Positions 36,949 through 49,759 of a stretch of DNA of 64,000 nt are shown one piece after another. The position numbers and the translations under genes are program-made. Source of the DNA: Stereocaulon alpinum (lineage: Eukaryota > Ascomycota > Lecanoromycetes > Lecanorales > Stereocaulaceae). Below the pieces are notes generated by a model that saw only the letters and a list, made by a program, of their open reading frames with translations, did no database searches and was not told where the DNA came from. Every line of letters begins with the position of its first letter. Position 1 is the stretch's first letter. The stretch is from NCBI GenBank assembly GCA_018257865.1, contig JAEUBA010000035.1, positions 1 to 64,000 of the forward strand, in the 5' to 3' direction.

Positions 36949-37450
36949 ATGCAGACCTCCATGTACTCTGTTCTATTTCTCGCCACCATAGCCTTATCCT
37001 TCCAATCTTCCCTCCATTCCAACGAAGCTAGCCCAGTCACCTATGACATCATCTCCTCTAAATGTACACCCTGCTTGTACCTGCCATCGACCCTCATACA
37101 ACTGAAGCCTCATCACCCGAAACGTGCTCACGGCAAAAACATTCAATTATCCCCTGACCCCCTACCTCCATCACGTGCATCAAGTGGCAACACAAGCACC
37201 GCGACGAGCCAGTCCCCGCCAAGCACTAAATTACCCACACTCGATACAATCATCACAGCAACATTCCGTGCCGTCATCACTATCCTCAGCTTACTCAACG
37301 TTAACATTACCTGGAGGTTACATGGTAAACTCTAGCAATTGCGATTGAATACATAAAGGCTGACAGCTCTGAGCAGCGCACCACGCTGGCAATCAGCTTC
37401 GCTTGGTAAGGGATAATGTTCACCGAAACCAAGCTCGATGGCCTGTGTAA
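36949..37450 (+). CDS. SSP-C: small secreted protein with R-W-P-V tail
   Basis: Exon 1 (36949-37324) and exon 2 (37377-37450) flank a 52-nt intron (GTAAAC...GGCTGACAG...GAGCAG) and encode 149 residues. The signal peptide is at ~1-24 (SVLFLATIALSFQSSLHS). Then come C39-x2-C42 (KCTPCLY), a histidine-rich dibasic site (HHPKRAHGK, KR at 58-59) resembling a Kex2 cleavage site, a Pro/Ser/Thr linker, the hydrophobic family block (~100-123, FRAVITILSLLNVNITWRL), and a basic tail with LRLVRDNVH ending A-R-W-P-V. It is closest to SSP-D, 1.2 kb downstream in the same orientation, which suggests a tandem duplication. A pyrimidine-rich stretch and the 21-bp minisatellite lie upstream. The function is unknown. 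Confidence 0.85.
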
Positions 37451-38619
37451 TGATCGACGGCAGCCATTTGTTCAGCGCTGATGTATTCTCATGACACATA
37501 AGGCTTGTCCTGTTATACATCGAAGTGATGAGTTAGACATCCTTGGACTTCTTCGGATAGATTAGAACTACCAAGCAACGTAATTGATCTTAAAGAAAAC
37601 CCTGCTTCAAACGATAGTCTTATCGTCATCTCCGTATAACGTGACCATACGGCTCTTCATCAACCACGTGCTCATATGATGTCGATGGTTTTCTTTGTGT
37701 CCATTATAAGAAGGTAAACTCTATGGCTGAGTGACCAAGGCGGCGTTGTAAAGTGCCTGTTGTTCCGAGAAAAGTGATTGATCATGGCGCGTAGCTGGTC
37801 AATTCTTCCGGAGACAGGTGGTTGACATCAAGAGATAGCGAGTACTATAAGACAGACCTAATTACTCATCGGCGTTCTGCATGTCCGAACCATGAATCCT
37901 ATGTTGGGCGCCCTGAATAGTCAACCGACGAACAAGTAAGAACATTGCCCAAGATTCCTAGGGGAGATCAGTGCAACTTTAAGAGGGTACGTAAGCGAGC
38001 AACTTGAGTCGGCGAACATGTGCAGGGCCACAGTAGAGGGTGCGGCAGTGCAGCCGCTTGTCTTCTCGGGACGAAGTGATTTCCCTTAAAAGTTGGCTAA
38101 GAAAAAATCTAAGGGGGTATAGCGAATAACTCTGACGTGTATGACGAGGCACTGGAAGGAATTGAGACAGGCGATTGGACGCAATGGGCGGACGCAGATC
38201 TGTCGCAACGGTTGCCCTAAGCCTTACAACGAACGATGAGCTGATACGGGTGTGCGCGTGCTTAGACCGCCCAAATGGTGACGGTGCCCTGGGGGGGTCG
38301 CCCCCTACACGCATATTCCTCAGCGCTAGCCTCATAGTTCCTAGCTCATCATTCCATTGGATCCAATATCAAGAACCGTTCGCCAACATATCAGTTATTG
38401 CCTAGTTACTCCTTAACAATCTGCACCGAGACACCCGCGTAATTTCTATGAGGGGCTACCATGATGCCTCCAGCTGCCTCTGGACATAAAGTCAGTGCCT
38501 CCTCCTCTTTGTGTTCTACTTTCGAAAAACTCCCCTGATCTATCAATCGCAATAAAAGATCGCAAGGCACTACTGTCTCTCTCTCATTCAGCAACACAGA
38601 TTAAGACGTCTGACTAATC
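37451..38619. other. Intergenic between SSP-C and SSP-D
   Basis: About 1.2 kb with no supported gene. The last ~200 bp should hold the SSP-D promoter. No repeat was noted. Confidence 0.5.
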
Positions 38620-39112
38620 ATGCGCGTACACTTGTTGGTCACACTTGTCCTCGCCACAACTCGCACAGCCTTATGCTCTCACTACTCTTCCCAGCCGAAC
38701 AAAATCAGCCTCACCATCCATGACAATCTGAATGCACCATATATCTGCTACACATATGAATTCGCCGCCTCACATCCTCATCATTCGAAGCGATCCCACA
38801 ACAAAGATATCTCCATAACGCCAGGCTCCCTGTCAATCCCTCCTAACAGCACCACAAGAAGCACTAGCGGCTATAATTCCACGTCCGGGCCTGCCGTACC
38901 CACTGTCGATACCATTATCACTACTATCTTCCGTGCCCTCATCACGATCCTCAGCCTACTGAACCTCAATATCAACTGGCGGCTTCATGGTATGTAACGT
39001 CATGCGCGACACGAGGTCAGTACTGACAGTCATAATAGCGCACCACGCCGACCATCGACTTCGTCTAGCTCGGGACAACATCCACCCAGGCAGGCACGGA
39101 TGGCCAGTGTGA
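38620..39112 (+). CDS. SSP-D: small secreted protein with G-W-P-V tail
   Basis: Exon 1 (38620-38989) and exon 2 (39039-39112) flank a 49-nt intron (GTATGT...TACTGAC...AATAG) and encode 147 residues. The signal peptide is ~1-19 (MRVHLLVTLVLATTRTALC). One Cys (C43) remains where relatives have CxxC or CxC. A dibasic site in histidine-rich context (HHSKRSHNK, KR 57-58) matches SSP-C. The Ser/Thr/Asn-rich linker has potential N-glycosylation sites. The hydrophobic block (~97-120, FRALITILSLLNLNINWRL) is followed by a basic tail with LRLARDNIH ending H-G-W-P-V. The last exon has the same 24 codons (stop included) as SSP-A and SSP-C. The function is unknown. Confidence 0.85.
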
Positions 39113-39449
39113 CCGCGCAAACTTTACACCTTCCTGGAGATTGAGGACCGCCTAACCCAGCCTTTCGAAGTAGACGTCCGTAATGATCATGGTGGCATTT
39201 TCAAGTCACGGAAAAATGATGGTATGAGTAGAGGATAAGACTCGATAGGAGATGGATATAGATGGCAAATATATAGCAGCAGGCGTCAACCCGCTCGATC
39301 GCTCGAGCAACGCTAAACACGATGAGTAAACATGGGCCAGATGATAAAGGCCTTGGTATATAACAATAGATCAAAGACAAATTACAAACCTGCTCCACAT
39401 TCATTACATTGATCGTCTTCTTCGCTTCTCCACCTCTCGTAAAGCACAT

Positions 39450-42400
39450 TCAATACCTGAGACCCAAGCCCACAGCCTCCCTAATCGCATGCTCCGGACT
39501 GTCCGGACTCTCAGCCTGCTGACTCTGCTGAAGCGGCCCCCTATAAGTTGCATGCATCAATCCGCCCACATCCCTCTTCCTCTCTCTTACAAGCCATTCC
39601 ACAGCGGCAGCAACATCAATGCTGTTCCCTGTATCCGTCTCCGCAAGCGCTTTCTTACATTTATGCTGTTCAAAACCCATAGCAACGAGCCTCTCAACAG
39701 CGACATCAACGGGATCTTTGACTTGGGGACCAGCTGGCACGACGAGCGAGGAGATGAAAGTCTTGGAGGTGTCGGTTTCGGAAGGTGTTTTCTGGTGGTG
39801 AGAAGGTTTAGGTGCGCAAGCCGGGTCGAGGGCTGCGAGAACGGAGGGAAACTCTGACATTGGGCGGTCTTCGGAGGTTGGGAGGGCTTTGAAGGCGGGA
39901 TCGTTGCGCTTGGCTCTTATTTCGGCAGCGTGACGGGCACAGCGCCAACGCGCGGCGATAGTGTCGTTGAGTTCAGGAGATTCGTTCGTTGGAGAAGCAG
40001 GGTCTTTAATGGTAGCGGCCATCGGAGAGGCATTGGGAGAGTTTGGGTGGCGCAGAGCCATTTTCTCTTGGTAGACACGGGAGACGGCTTCTTTGAGGAA
40101 AGTGGCGCGGGAGACGGGCGGTGGAGTCCAGTCTGTGTAGCCGCGAGCGCGAGCTTGGGCGAATGTTTCAGGAGTTGGGGAGGTCGCGGCTGAGACGTCG
40201 AGGATAGTTGGTGGTGCGAGGGTAAGGAGGTGGTAAGTCCACTCCTCTAGGTTCGGGTTAGCTCTGACGGATAACGAGGGTTGGGAAGCAGTGCTTACCG
40301 AGGATCGTATCTTCCTTCTCAACATCACCAGCGGCGATGTCTGCATTTTGGAAGATACCATAGTCCCTCGCTTCTTGACGTCTACCTTGGAAGCCTCGGA
40401 CGAGGACACCCAAGCAAGTCCAAATCTCAGTCATGTCGTAAAGATCCTCTGCCGAAAGCCCACCAGTGTTGCCTCTGCCGAACGAAGGGGGCGAGCTGTA
40501 AAGCACGCTGTTTCTGGCCACGTCAGAACCTAGGTCCATCGCGTTCTTGTTGCGTCGCTGTTGAGCCGCCAATTGACCGCCTCTCAACCAGTCCATCTGC
40601 GCTATGATGTCGTCTTCGCGGTTTGATCTGCATCCGAAGACTTGGCAGAAAGTCCACACACGCCAGAAGGCGTCGTCGATTTGCGAAGCTCGCTCAGTCT
40701 CACCACCAGCAAGCGCGGTAATAGTGTCGGCACGGAGAAATGACTCGCAATGGATCAGGATCATCGACTTGAGAGCGACCATTGTGTACATGTCCCTCAT
40801 ATAATGCTGGAGGTAGAGCGAAGGTGAGTAGTCGAGCCTCGGGTTTCCGGTCTGAGCTTCCTCGAGACCAGGGTATGGTGGGCTCATCTCACGGAGTTCC
40901 CAAGCAGCTGGAGACATGCCGTAGAGAGCATTCTTCATCAGAGGTAGCTCGTGTCGCTTATATGTACGGTAGAATCCACGGCTAACAGTAGCACACGCGA
41001 ATAGATCTTGCAGATTCTCAAGGTTTTGAAGAATACGCAAGAGAACTTTTTCGGCAGCATCGGCGGAGATCATTCGCTCGACTTCTTCAGCGGTCATGGA
41101 GTCATCCATCTCGGTCCTAATGGTCAGGCCTGGAGATGGAAGACTGGCATACATATCTGGGATTTCCGACATGGCAATGGAACCCAAAGACCGGGCTCGT
41201 ATCTCATCTTCTAGGCGGCCTCGTCTCTGTAGAGGATGTATGTTGCTTTCATCGGCAAGCGCGATAGAAATTTCACCTTGTAAGTCCTCGTCCTTGATCG
41301 CAGTCATACGTACGGAAGGTGTAAGGGATTCCTTATCTAGCGCAGTGCGTCGCATTCTTTCCGGCGTAGCACCATTACTTTGTTCCTGCAGGGGCAATTC
41401 AACTGACGATCCTGAATCCCTCCGCTCCTTAGCTGCATAATTGGAGTCATTCTTAGGGCTGAGCAATTCTAACCTTGCACGGACTTCCTCGAAGGCGTAA
41501 TCGGGAACTGAAGAAACATCAGTTTCTGGAGTACCCGAGTCCTCCCTTGACATGGTCGTAGGAGAGGACGAGGAGTCGCCGTAGTTTGTGTGAGGGGACC
41601 CGCTGGAACTCCAATTAGAGTCTGCGCTTGGTTCTCGCTCCATTCTCACGCTGGTAGCGCCGCTAGGACTTTTGCCGAGGACTCGCTCCGCCTTCATATT
41701 TGAGCCCCGCATTGGCACAATCGTCGATATACGTTTACACGAAACATCTTCTAATGAACTTTCCCTCGAATGCGTTCTCGGGTCTGATCTCATCTGCGTA
41801 GCGACGTGAAGAGTGTTCGGCTTCTTGATAGATTGCTTCCCATTCAACATGTTGCCATCGATAGATGTTGTTGATGGATTGAACGATTTTGGTGGTGGAG
41901 GTGCTTGTCGGGATGGCACCATGATGTTGGGTCCGCGACTGATTTGGAGCGGGTCGTGTACAGCGGGAGCGGCAGCTTGGTGCGTTGGCTCTTCGTTGAT
42001 GGTGTGAAGATGCGCTTCCAATTCTAACTGCGCTTGACTCAATGATGGTTGGATATGAGTGTAGAACCCGGAATCAATGGCAGGACTCGTCTTGGTGAAC
42101 GCCTCATCAAGAGCGTCGAGGTCGGCGGGAGTGTACTTGGAGCGAAGAGAGGACATTCGAGATGGAAAGACTGATGAGCCATTGACAGTAGAGCTTCGCT
42201 GGATGTTGAGGGGTGATGGGGCTTTCCGTCGGTCCTTCATGCTCCCAAGTCGCGAGTAGCTGGACACATTCAGCGGCGATAAATCAGCCATTCCTGGCTC
42301 CGGAGGCAGTGGCTTATTCAGGTCGGTACCCAGATTGTTGGAGCTCTTGGCACCTCTCAGCCTGCCAAGGAATCGAGATGTGAGTGGCATGCCGTCGAAC

Positions 42401-43551
42401 ACACCAGCTGCGGCAGGCGAAATGATAGAGAAGGCCATGCTATGCTTATGTTCAACTTTGATTTTGTGAGTGCCAGCATCTTCTATCAAGCTTGACATTG
42501 AGGAACGACCACTATAGACCGATGACCTGTCTTCATGATCGGCGGTGTCATCCGAGGAGTCAGAAGTCGCCGACTTCTCCAGTGCGGGTGCGTCCTGAGG
42601 CATCTCATTGGTCATTTCCTCAAGCGAAAACGCCGAGAACGGTCTCCTAGGCTTTGGCATCTCGACTGCAGACAGTGGAGAGACGACCGACAATCTTGCA
42701 GGAGCCTCACCGTCATGCCTAGTCGTCGACGAGGGGGGCGAGACTTGCTCCGTCCGTATCGAGCGAGATCGTGCATTTGTCTTCGACCTGTTCATCTGAT
42801 TCACCAAGTGTGACGAGGATGTAGGTCGCCTTATCGGTTGCGACTCTGGGATCGTGACGTGGATCTTGGGTCTCCGGTCTTTAGCGGAGGGTATGTCCTT
42901 AGCGTCCATGTGGAAGTTGACCTCCATCGAGTCGGCCGTCATAGCACTTGTGTCTGAATCCGGTCTTGGTTCAGCAGCTGGTGCCGTTTTGAGTCGTTGG
43001 ACTGCAGCAGGCTGCGGTCTTGCATTCCCTCCTAGGCCGAATGCTTGTGACAGGTAATGATCGTATGCAATTTGGCGGTAAGAATGTTCCATCTTACTCA
43101 GTGCTGGCCTTGAGATCTTAGCATCTCGCGGTACGTTCTCTTTTCCAGTTCCAACATCATGATGTCCACCAGTATGATGCCTCGCGAGGTCTTGTGCTTG
43201 CCTGTAGTCACGCTCTTTGTGGGATGTTGCTTCAATGAGGTCGAGATGTTTTGGGTATCTTCTGACGACAGGCGCCGGAGCCGACATGGTAGACTGATTC
43301 GATTTCGTCGACATTTCCGACTCGTTGCTGTTCTTCTTGCGATGTAAACTCCTCATCACCTTGTCCGATAACGTTCTTGAATGACCGTGAGTGAAACCGT
43401 AGTCACGTTCTCGGAGCTTGGTCGTGGGTTGTTTGTCAGAAGTACAATGCTTGGATTTGGAGTTGAGACTATGTGTCCTTCGTAGGCTCGTGCTGCGGTC
43501 GAAACGCTGTGATGAAGGAGCGAACATGATCCCACAGCCTGGAGCAGCCAT
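39450..43551 (-). CDS. Large F-box-like and UBA-domain protein
   Basis: Exons 43551-40299 and 40246-39450 flank a 52-nt intron (40247-40298, GTAAGC...GCTAACCCGAACCTAG) and encode 1349 residues. The N-terminal ~800 residues are Ser/Pro-rich and probably disordered. Residues about 817-885 resemble an F-box region (AAEKVLLRILQNLENLQDLF...VSRGFYRTYKR) followed by a conserved ELPLMKNALYGMSPAAWELR block. Near the C-terminus (~1262-1308) lies a UBA domain with the hallmark MGF (VERLVAMGFEQHKCKKAL...AVEWLV). The combination suggests a substrate adaptor in ubiquitin signalling; the substrate is unknown. Without the intron the first frame would end at 40258 and lose the UBA domain, so splicing is functionally important. 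Confidence 0.85.
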
Positions 43552-46500
43552 GTTGGGGGCCTCAAGTTGGTGATCCTTAGGCGAGATGAAGTGTTTCTAA
43601 CTAACGGCACAGCCCATATTAGCCAGGGCATATATAAGCAGGACAAAACATAGATTGGCCACGTACAGGTCATAAGCACAGTAAGGTAATCACTCATTCG
43701 TATATGAAGGTCAGGCTTCCACAATCCCCTCTAGTCAGGGCGCAATTCCTCTGGAACGCTTCTGGCGTGTCACATCGGACAGTCCGTCGAGCTGCTTCGG
43801 AGTTAGGCCTTAAGCGAGGACAAGTCAAATGTCTCCAACCTCCAACGAACAATATGAGGACGGCGACGAGATGAAAGAGCAATTGAAGGTGCGTATACAG
43901 AAAGCTGCATCAAGAGAGGGAAGAGGGGGAAAGTAGATCGGACGGCACAGACGTGCGAAGACCTCTGCTTTTGCGCGTGTTACACACTTTGCGACGGGGC
44001 CATGATGGAGCGGCCTGTTGCGCACTCAGCAGCAACAGTGGGCAGTCGCATGGGGCAGACCTGACACCCTGAGCAAGGGCCAGCCAGGAGTAGCTGCCAC
44101 ACAAGCGATCGGCGGATTCGGCGCATCATCATTATGAAACCAACGGATGGATCGGACTGCCAAGCCTGAGACAAAGGCACGAAAGGGTATTGTTGGTGTA
44201 GAATAGTTCTACGTAGTAGGGGACAGAGTCTGCTTGCTGCGGCAAGGTGGCCTCACATAATGTACCCCCAAGATTTCTGACTACTGGAGTTGGGTTGGGA
44301 TGAAAGTGTAATATTACCGGGCGGTTTCAGACCTAACGGCACAAGATGCGCTAGGCACTCTTGGGGGATAGTCTAGGGGGGCTGAGGTACCTCACACGCC
44401 CAAAATACACGGGACAGCTACTTAACCGCCGATTAGTAATCCGTCGTCTCCCATCACGGCCATGATTACATTATAACAGGCAATCGGAGCAGTAGTAATA
44501 CAGTATCCTAATCCTCCGCTGCGGTTCATTCCCTCCAGCTATACCTGATACAATCAAGATCCTGTGAAATCCCAATTTCTACCTTGTGACTCGAGCTGTG
44601 CCTATCACTCAATCATAAGTACAGTTGCGGTGCGGGTCGAAAGAAAGAGTCCCGAGCTACCAGCCGAAACGCTCACTGAAGCGCAAAGCGTCTCAAACCA
44701 CCATACCTCAATAGTCGGCTCAATTGATAAAGTTGCAACATTATAGTCTGGCGTGCCGTGCCATTGGAGGTTAATTGCGCTTTAGTACGTCTAATGAATC
44801 GGCCGATGGAAATTATAGTTGAAGCTCACGTGGTCATGGTCGCCCGGTCATGCCTATATTTTCCTCCAACACACGGAACACCTTGCCCCCACGATTAATC
44901 CTCCGAACCGTTTCCTTTCGTCATGCCGTGGGATGTAACCCGAAATCACAGGTGCGCTTGACATGAAGATTCCTGTCTTGCACGGCCTGGCCGCTCACCT
45001 GGTCGTCGCGAATTGGCCCCCAATTGCCGACAAGAGTCTGAAAACCACTGGATATGTTGTGAGTAACCCAATGCTGAGCCTGGATCTCACGTACTGACAT
45101 GCGAAGTATGAATCTTCGGCGGTGAGATTGTAATTATTGTAGTGGAGGTCCTGTGACTGCACCTGATCTGCCTCGCAAGTACGCCAGAATATTGACGACA
45201 AAGACACCCAATGATACGTCTCATGTACCTCGGTCCAAAACCTTTTCTACTAACAACGACCCACAAAAAGAACGACGGAAAATGTCAGCTCATCAGACGA
45301 TCCCAACATCAGCGTTGGTTACCTGTTGGCCTCAGCAACAACTCACATGACGGCAATCTCTCAAGAATACGACACCTCCCCTCACACCGCCCATCAACAA
45401 GAAGATTGCTCAACGACTCCTGTGACCAGACGAACAACATTCCATTACCTCGGCCAATCATAGCATCACATCTAATCCACCGCAGCGCCAGGCCCTCCAC
45501 GCACGCTACAACAACCCACGAAGCGACCTCCACAGACTTTTCCTGATACCTCAACAGACTCAATCCGAAACACAGTCTCGTGCATGCTCCTAGGCGCGGC
45601 TTTACCCGCGACCCAAAATGATGATCCGACCTCGTGCCGCATAGGCCACGTTTCAAGTCCGAAGGTATTGTCGGTTGTCGGGTGTAATCCTGCTATTGCA
45701 TGCATGAACGGCTAAAGTTGCGTGCGTAGAGTATATCAGCGTCTTGCGCTCGACGTTGTCTGCGATATGTAATGATACCATTCGTAGGCTTTACTTACGG
45801 TCATTACAGTGAGAACATTTACAAGGTAAGACTTGCAAAATCGTCGTCTGCATCAACCAGCAAAACAGCAAGTCGACTATAAACCCATACTCAACTGTGC
45901 CCCAACACAAAACATCGTGCAAGACTCCTAGTCCTCTCTAGTCTTCACAATAGCTTCGTCGTGCCACATTTAGGCTTTGTTGCGGACAAATCTAGGATCT
46001 TCGCATCCAGACATACACAAGGCGTTTTGCATGGCCTTGGAGCAAGTCTCCATTGCCCCTCTCCACTGCAAATGCAGTGTTGCTAACGGACAGTGTCGTG
46101 CATACCTCGCCGCAACGTCTGATACAGGCTATTGATAGAGTCATAGATCACCACAGCAAGCTTTGAACAGACGTGGCTACGAACAGGAATCTCATTTTAG
46201 ATGCAACGAATACAAATCCCAAGCGCTCTACTCTCTAAATTGATTATTCAACAAAGGCTCATCTCTTGATCTTGGGGTGATTGATATCAATGGGACTAAG
46301 TACCTACTTCTACGTGCACGCCGCAAGCAAGCTTACATTATATCGTTGACTCCAACATCTTCTGCAGAATCCGATCTACTTCCAAGAAAAATAGAAAGTC
46401 ATCCCCATAGAGGCCAATTTGTCCATAGTTGAAGCCTAACTTACATATCTCGTAAAGTAATCGAGACCCTCCTCTTCGAACAAGCATTCCATGCTTAGGA

Positions 46501-48843
46501 TTTATATAACCTATCAATACAACCGCCTAATTACTCCCCATTCTCCATGCGTCCACACCCACCCTCCGTACCCCCGTGAGCTTTCACATCCGCACTTCCT
46601 AAATTCATTCCCACTTCGAGCCCCACACCAAACCCTACATCAAGTCCGTCTCCAAAGACCCCCCACACCACCCTCCGTAAAGTCTTTCAGATCCGCTTCC
46701 CTTGCCTTGTCATGAATGAGCTCTCGCGCCTGAGTCACCTAACATCCGCCCGCATTAATTACTCACTGCGCTTACCGCGAAAGCGCTCGTGAGTATCCGC
46801 ATCAATTCTTTGGCTTGGTAGCACAAGTGACGTAAAGTCGGCTAAGTCACTTGCTACCTTACAAAATATGACACGTCTTCGCTGAGGTTCTACTCTCACA
46901 TAACTACCTACGGGGGGGTTGGCGATATAGAGTACCTATCTTTCTCTGATCTTCAAGGACGGGATATGAGAAAGCGGTTGGCAGATAAAGCTACGTATAG
47001 AGTAAGACTTATGCAGATTGAGTGACATTAGAATAAGTGGTGAAAACTATGGTGGATGAGGCCTGCTCAACTAGGCTCGCTTAGCACTAGTCTGCTAGGG
47101 CTAGGGCTTGCCAAGGCCTCCCTGCAACTCAAATACAATCTCTGCATGCAACTTTATCTAGCAACAACAACGTCAATAGCAATAGATTGTTCACCCCAAA
47201 TCAACGACCAATCAGTCTCCAATCAGATCACTGATATTCTAAAGAGTGATAAGCTGCAGCTTGAAGGAGAATATCGCTTCCTTGTTACATGGACTGATGA
47301 GAGTTTTTGAGGAAGAGAATGCCGTATGTCTTGCGACTCACCAGGCTGATTAGGTAGTGAGTTGAATTCAGGCGGCCTGCGTGCTTTGTACACGAATTTG
47401 AGAGACAGTGATGCTTTTCCTAACCTGCGCGTGCGCTTCATATTGCTCTCGGACCAGCGTGTGAGACTCAGTAGTTTTCTCCTCATAGGATGAGACCAAA
47501 GGATACTGAAATACTTTATTTGTTCTTACGCAGCGTAGATAATTTGTGGATACATTCTGTGCTCACGCAATTTCGCATGTTCAAAAGAGAATCGAAAACT
47601 TTCTACTATATTGCATAGGTATCGCCAATTCACCAAATAGGACCAAGATAATACCGCCAGAGATGATCCACGTGGCTGCACACGTTGGTGTTGAAGAACA
47701 TTGACCCCAAATGGATTGGTCTGTTCGTCGTGTGATATCTACACAGTCTACTAGGAAAGGTTGAAGTGTGAACAATCTAAGCTTCTCTTCAACGCTCCAT
47801 GATCCTTTATCAGACTTGTCAGGTTCCAAGAGCCACACTCTCCTTATATATAAACGGGCGGACGGCCAAAGGGGCGCGCTTTCCGGCTTCCAGGCAAGTG
47901 GCCGCCCGAACAAGGTTGGCGTGGTCGGTTCAGGCAAGGAGAGATTATCGATGAAAAGGGTATGAAGCAAGGGCGCGGGAGGCCTCGCAAGCAATACCTC
48001 GTTTTGATGGAAACAGTCCTGGGTGGACGGAGGTCATCTTAGTGCCCCGGAATTGCTGCAAAACTGGAGGGAGAAGAAGGCATTACGAGGTAAGCGTTGA
48101 GCCAAGGGAAACCCGTAACTGCCGCTTCAATTCTGGCCCACCAGTGCTCCACATGTAGCGAATGTCGAGAGTTGGTATCCGCCTACTCAAAAGCGCGCCT
48201 CCCCCCCCTTCCAGACCAGCAGCAATACAGACATACTTTCTACCCTTCTTTCTCCCAATCGACACTAGGTCAGATAAAAGCTAATAGTTGCGACGCGAAG
48301 AGGTGATAGTGTGCTCACGGCGCGGAAGTCTTGGCAAGAAAATGTAGCTATTTGGGACCAGCCTTACCCCGCCTTCCTCTTATCGACGGTCCCAGCCATA
48401 GTGATACATGGCCAGGGCTAGCCCCTGTACCAGAAGTATACTGATGATGATGATGATGCTCACGTTGGTCCTGCTGAGGGCGCCTTGGCGTTTTTCCGCA
48501 TGGCTAAAGCATTATAGCCTCTCCTCTTTTGCCTCGAGTTCAATTGTGAGGACCGTGATCCTCTCTGCAAAGGGCAAGCGAGTTCTAACTCGGGGGGAAA
48601 GGAAGGCCGTACAGCGTTTCATTTTTGCTAGTTACATAATGCAAGCTTCGATCGAGACTCTCGAAGCAAAACTCGAGGAGCCGATTCCAGGTATGGAACA
48701 TAGTAGGAGCTAAAGGAGAGTATGCCCGACCTGCCGCTGCCGCCCCCTATAGCCACTGCCGCCAACTACGCCCAAGTGGGAAAAATTCGTGAATGGAGCC
48801 TTTTCCACGGGATCAGAATGCGAATCCGAAGCTCGCCGCGCCT
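43552..48843. other. Long gene-poor region
   Basis: About 5.3 kb of ordinary composition. Several frames of 60-140 codons exist (for example minus-strand 47581-47994 with a WLLEPDKSDKGSWSVEEKL stretch, and plus-strand 47056-47310). None has a recognisable family, signal peptide or splice-consistent extension, so no gene is called. Small or decayed genes may be hidden here. Confidence 0.4.
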
Positions 48844-49759
48844 CTAAAGGCCAGTATTGCCATTCTGCTGCTTCGTCAGACGATTGTGCACGCGTGAACT
48901 TTGCCCCAGGCTGGATTCTGCTGGGGTACTGATTCCCGTGAAGGAGCACCCTCCCTTGTGGAGGACTTTATAGGCCGGACGCTTAGGGAAACGGAGGCGG
49001 AGCACCTCCGTCTCGACTCCGGAGATTGTGGAGATCTGAATCGGGGGAGGGGCGGAGTCCACCCTCAGCTGTTGGCTGGTACCAGTGTATTGATCTTCAA
49101 AGTAGAACCAGTCGTCACCGTTCTCCAGGCTGAAAACATGATCTGGCCATTCATCTGCGGTTCCTGCAGCAAAATGGTTGGATCCGACATCGATCAGTCC
49201 ACCCTGTATCGAGAAGAGGCTAGAAAGATATACTTGTCAGTAGGCCATTCACATATCGCATTGAGGAAGAAGAGGGATATAAGGGGGGCACGGATCTTAG
49301 AACTAGCGTACTTGAATGTGCTGCTTAGATTAAGCCAATCAGCCTTCACTTTATCATCCAGACTATAAGCTCCTGGGTCAGGCCAAATAGGCGATTGAGA
49401 AGGCTAAGTGAGAATGTCGAGCCCGTCGAGCTCTCTCGCGGCGGCAATCTTCATTGAGCGGGCCGTGCCCACGGAACCGTCTTTCCGCCGGATTTCCATG
49501 TCGTTAATCATGTTGTTGAATTCCCAGCATTCTACGGAAGGTTGCCCGTTCTCATCAACCACGAAAGCGGTCACCCGGGAAGTTTGCGGCAGTGGATCTC
49601 CTAAAAAATTGCGTTAGGAATGAACGGCAAAAACAATTTACTCTTTTCACCCCCCAAAAAATTGGTGGCAACGCACGAACCTTCTTCATCCTTGACCGTC
49701 GGCTTTGCGAACGCGACCGACGTGAGTAGAGAAAGCAAAACTGGGATAGAGAACTTTAT
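48844..49759 (-). pseudogene. Broken gene for a small secreted fungal protein
   Basis: Three exon-like blocks (49759-49681, 49600-49312, 49219-48844) joined by introns of 80 nt (GTTCGT...TTTTTTAG) and 92 nt (GTACGC...TTTCTAG) total 744 nt, exactly divisible by three. The first block is a good signal peptide (KFSIPVLLSLLTSVAFA) but begins with ATA where ATG is expected. The second reads VDENGQPSVECWEF...DGLDILT-stop-PSQSPIWP; the TAG at 49404-49406 probably replaces TGG. The third has FSIQGGLIDV, FSLENGDDWFYFEDQYTG and RPAYKVLHKGGCSFTGI. The layout resembles a conserved family of uncharacterised secreted ascomycete proteins (from memory, not searched). Both defects are G-to-A changes, so I call it a RIP-type pseudogene. 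Confidence 0.7.
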
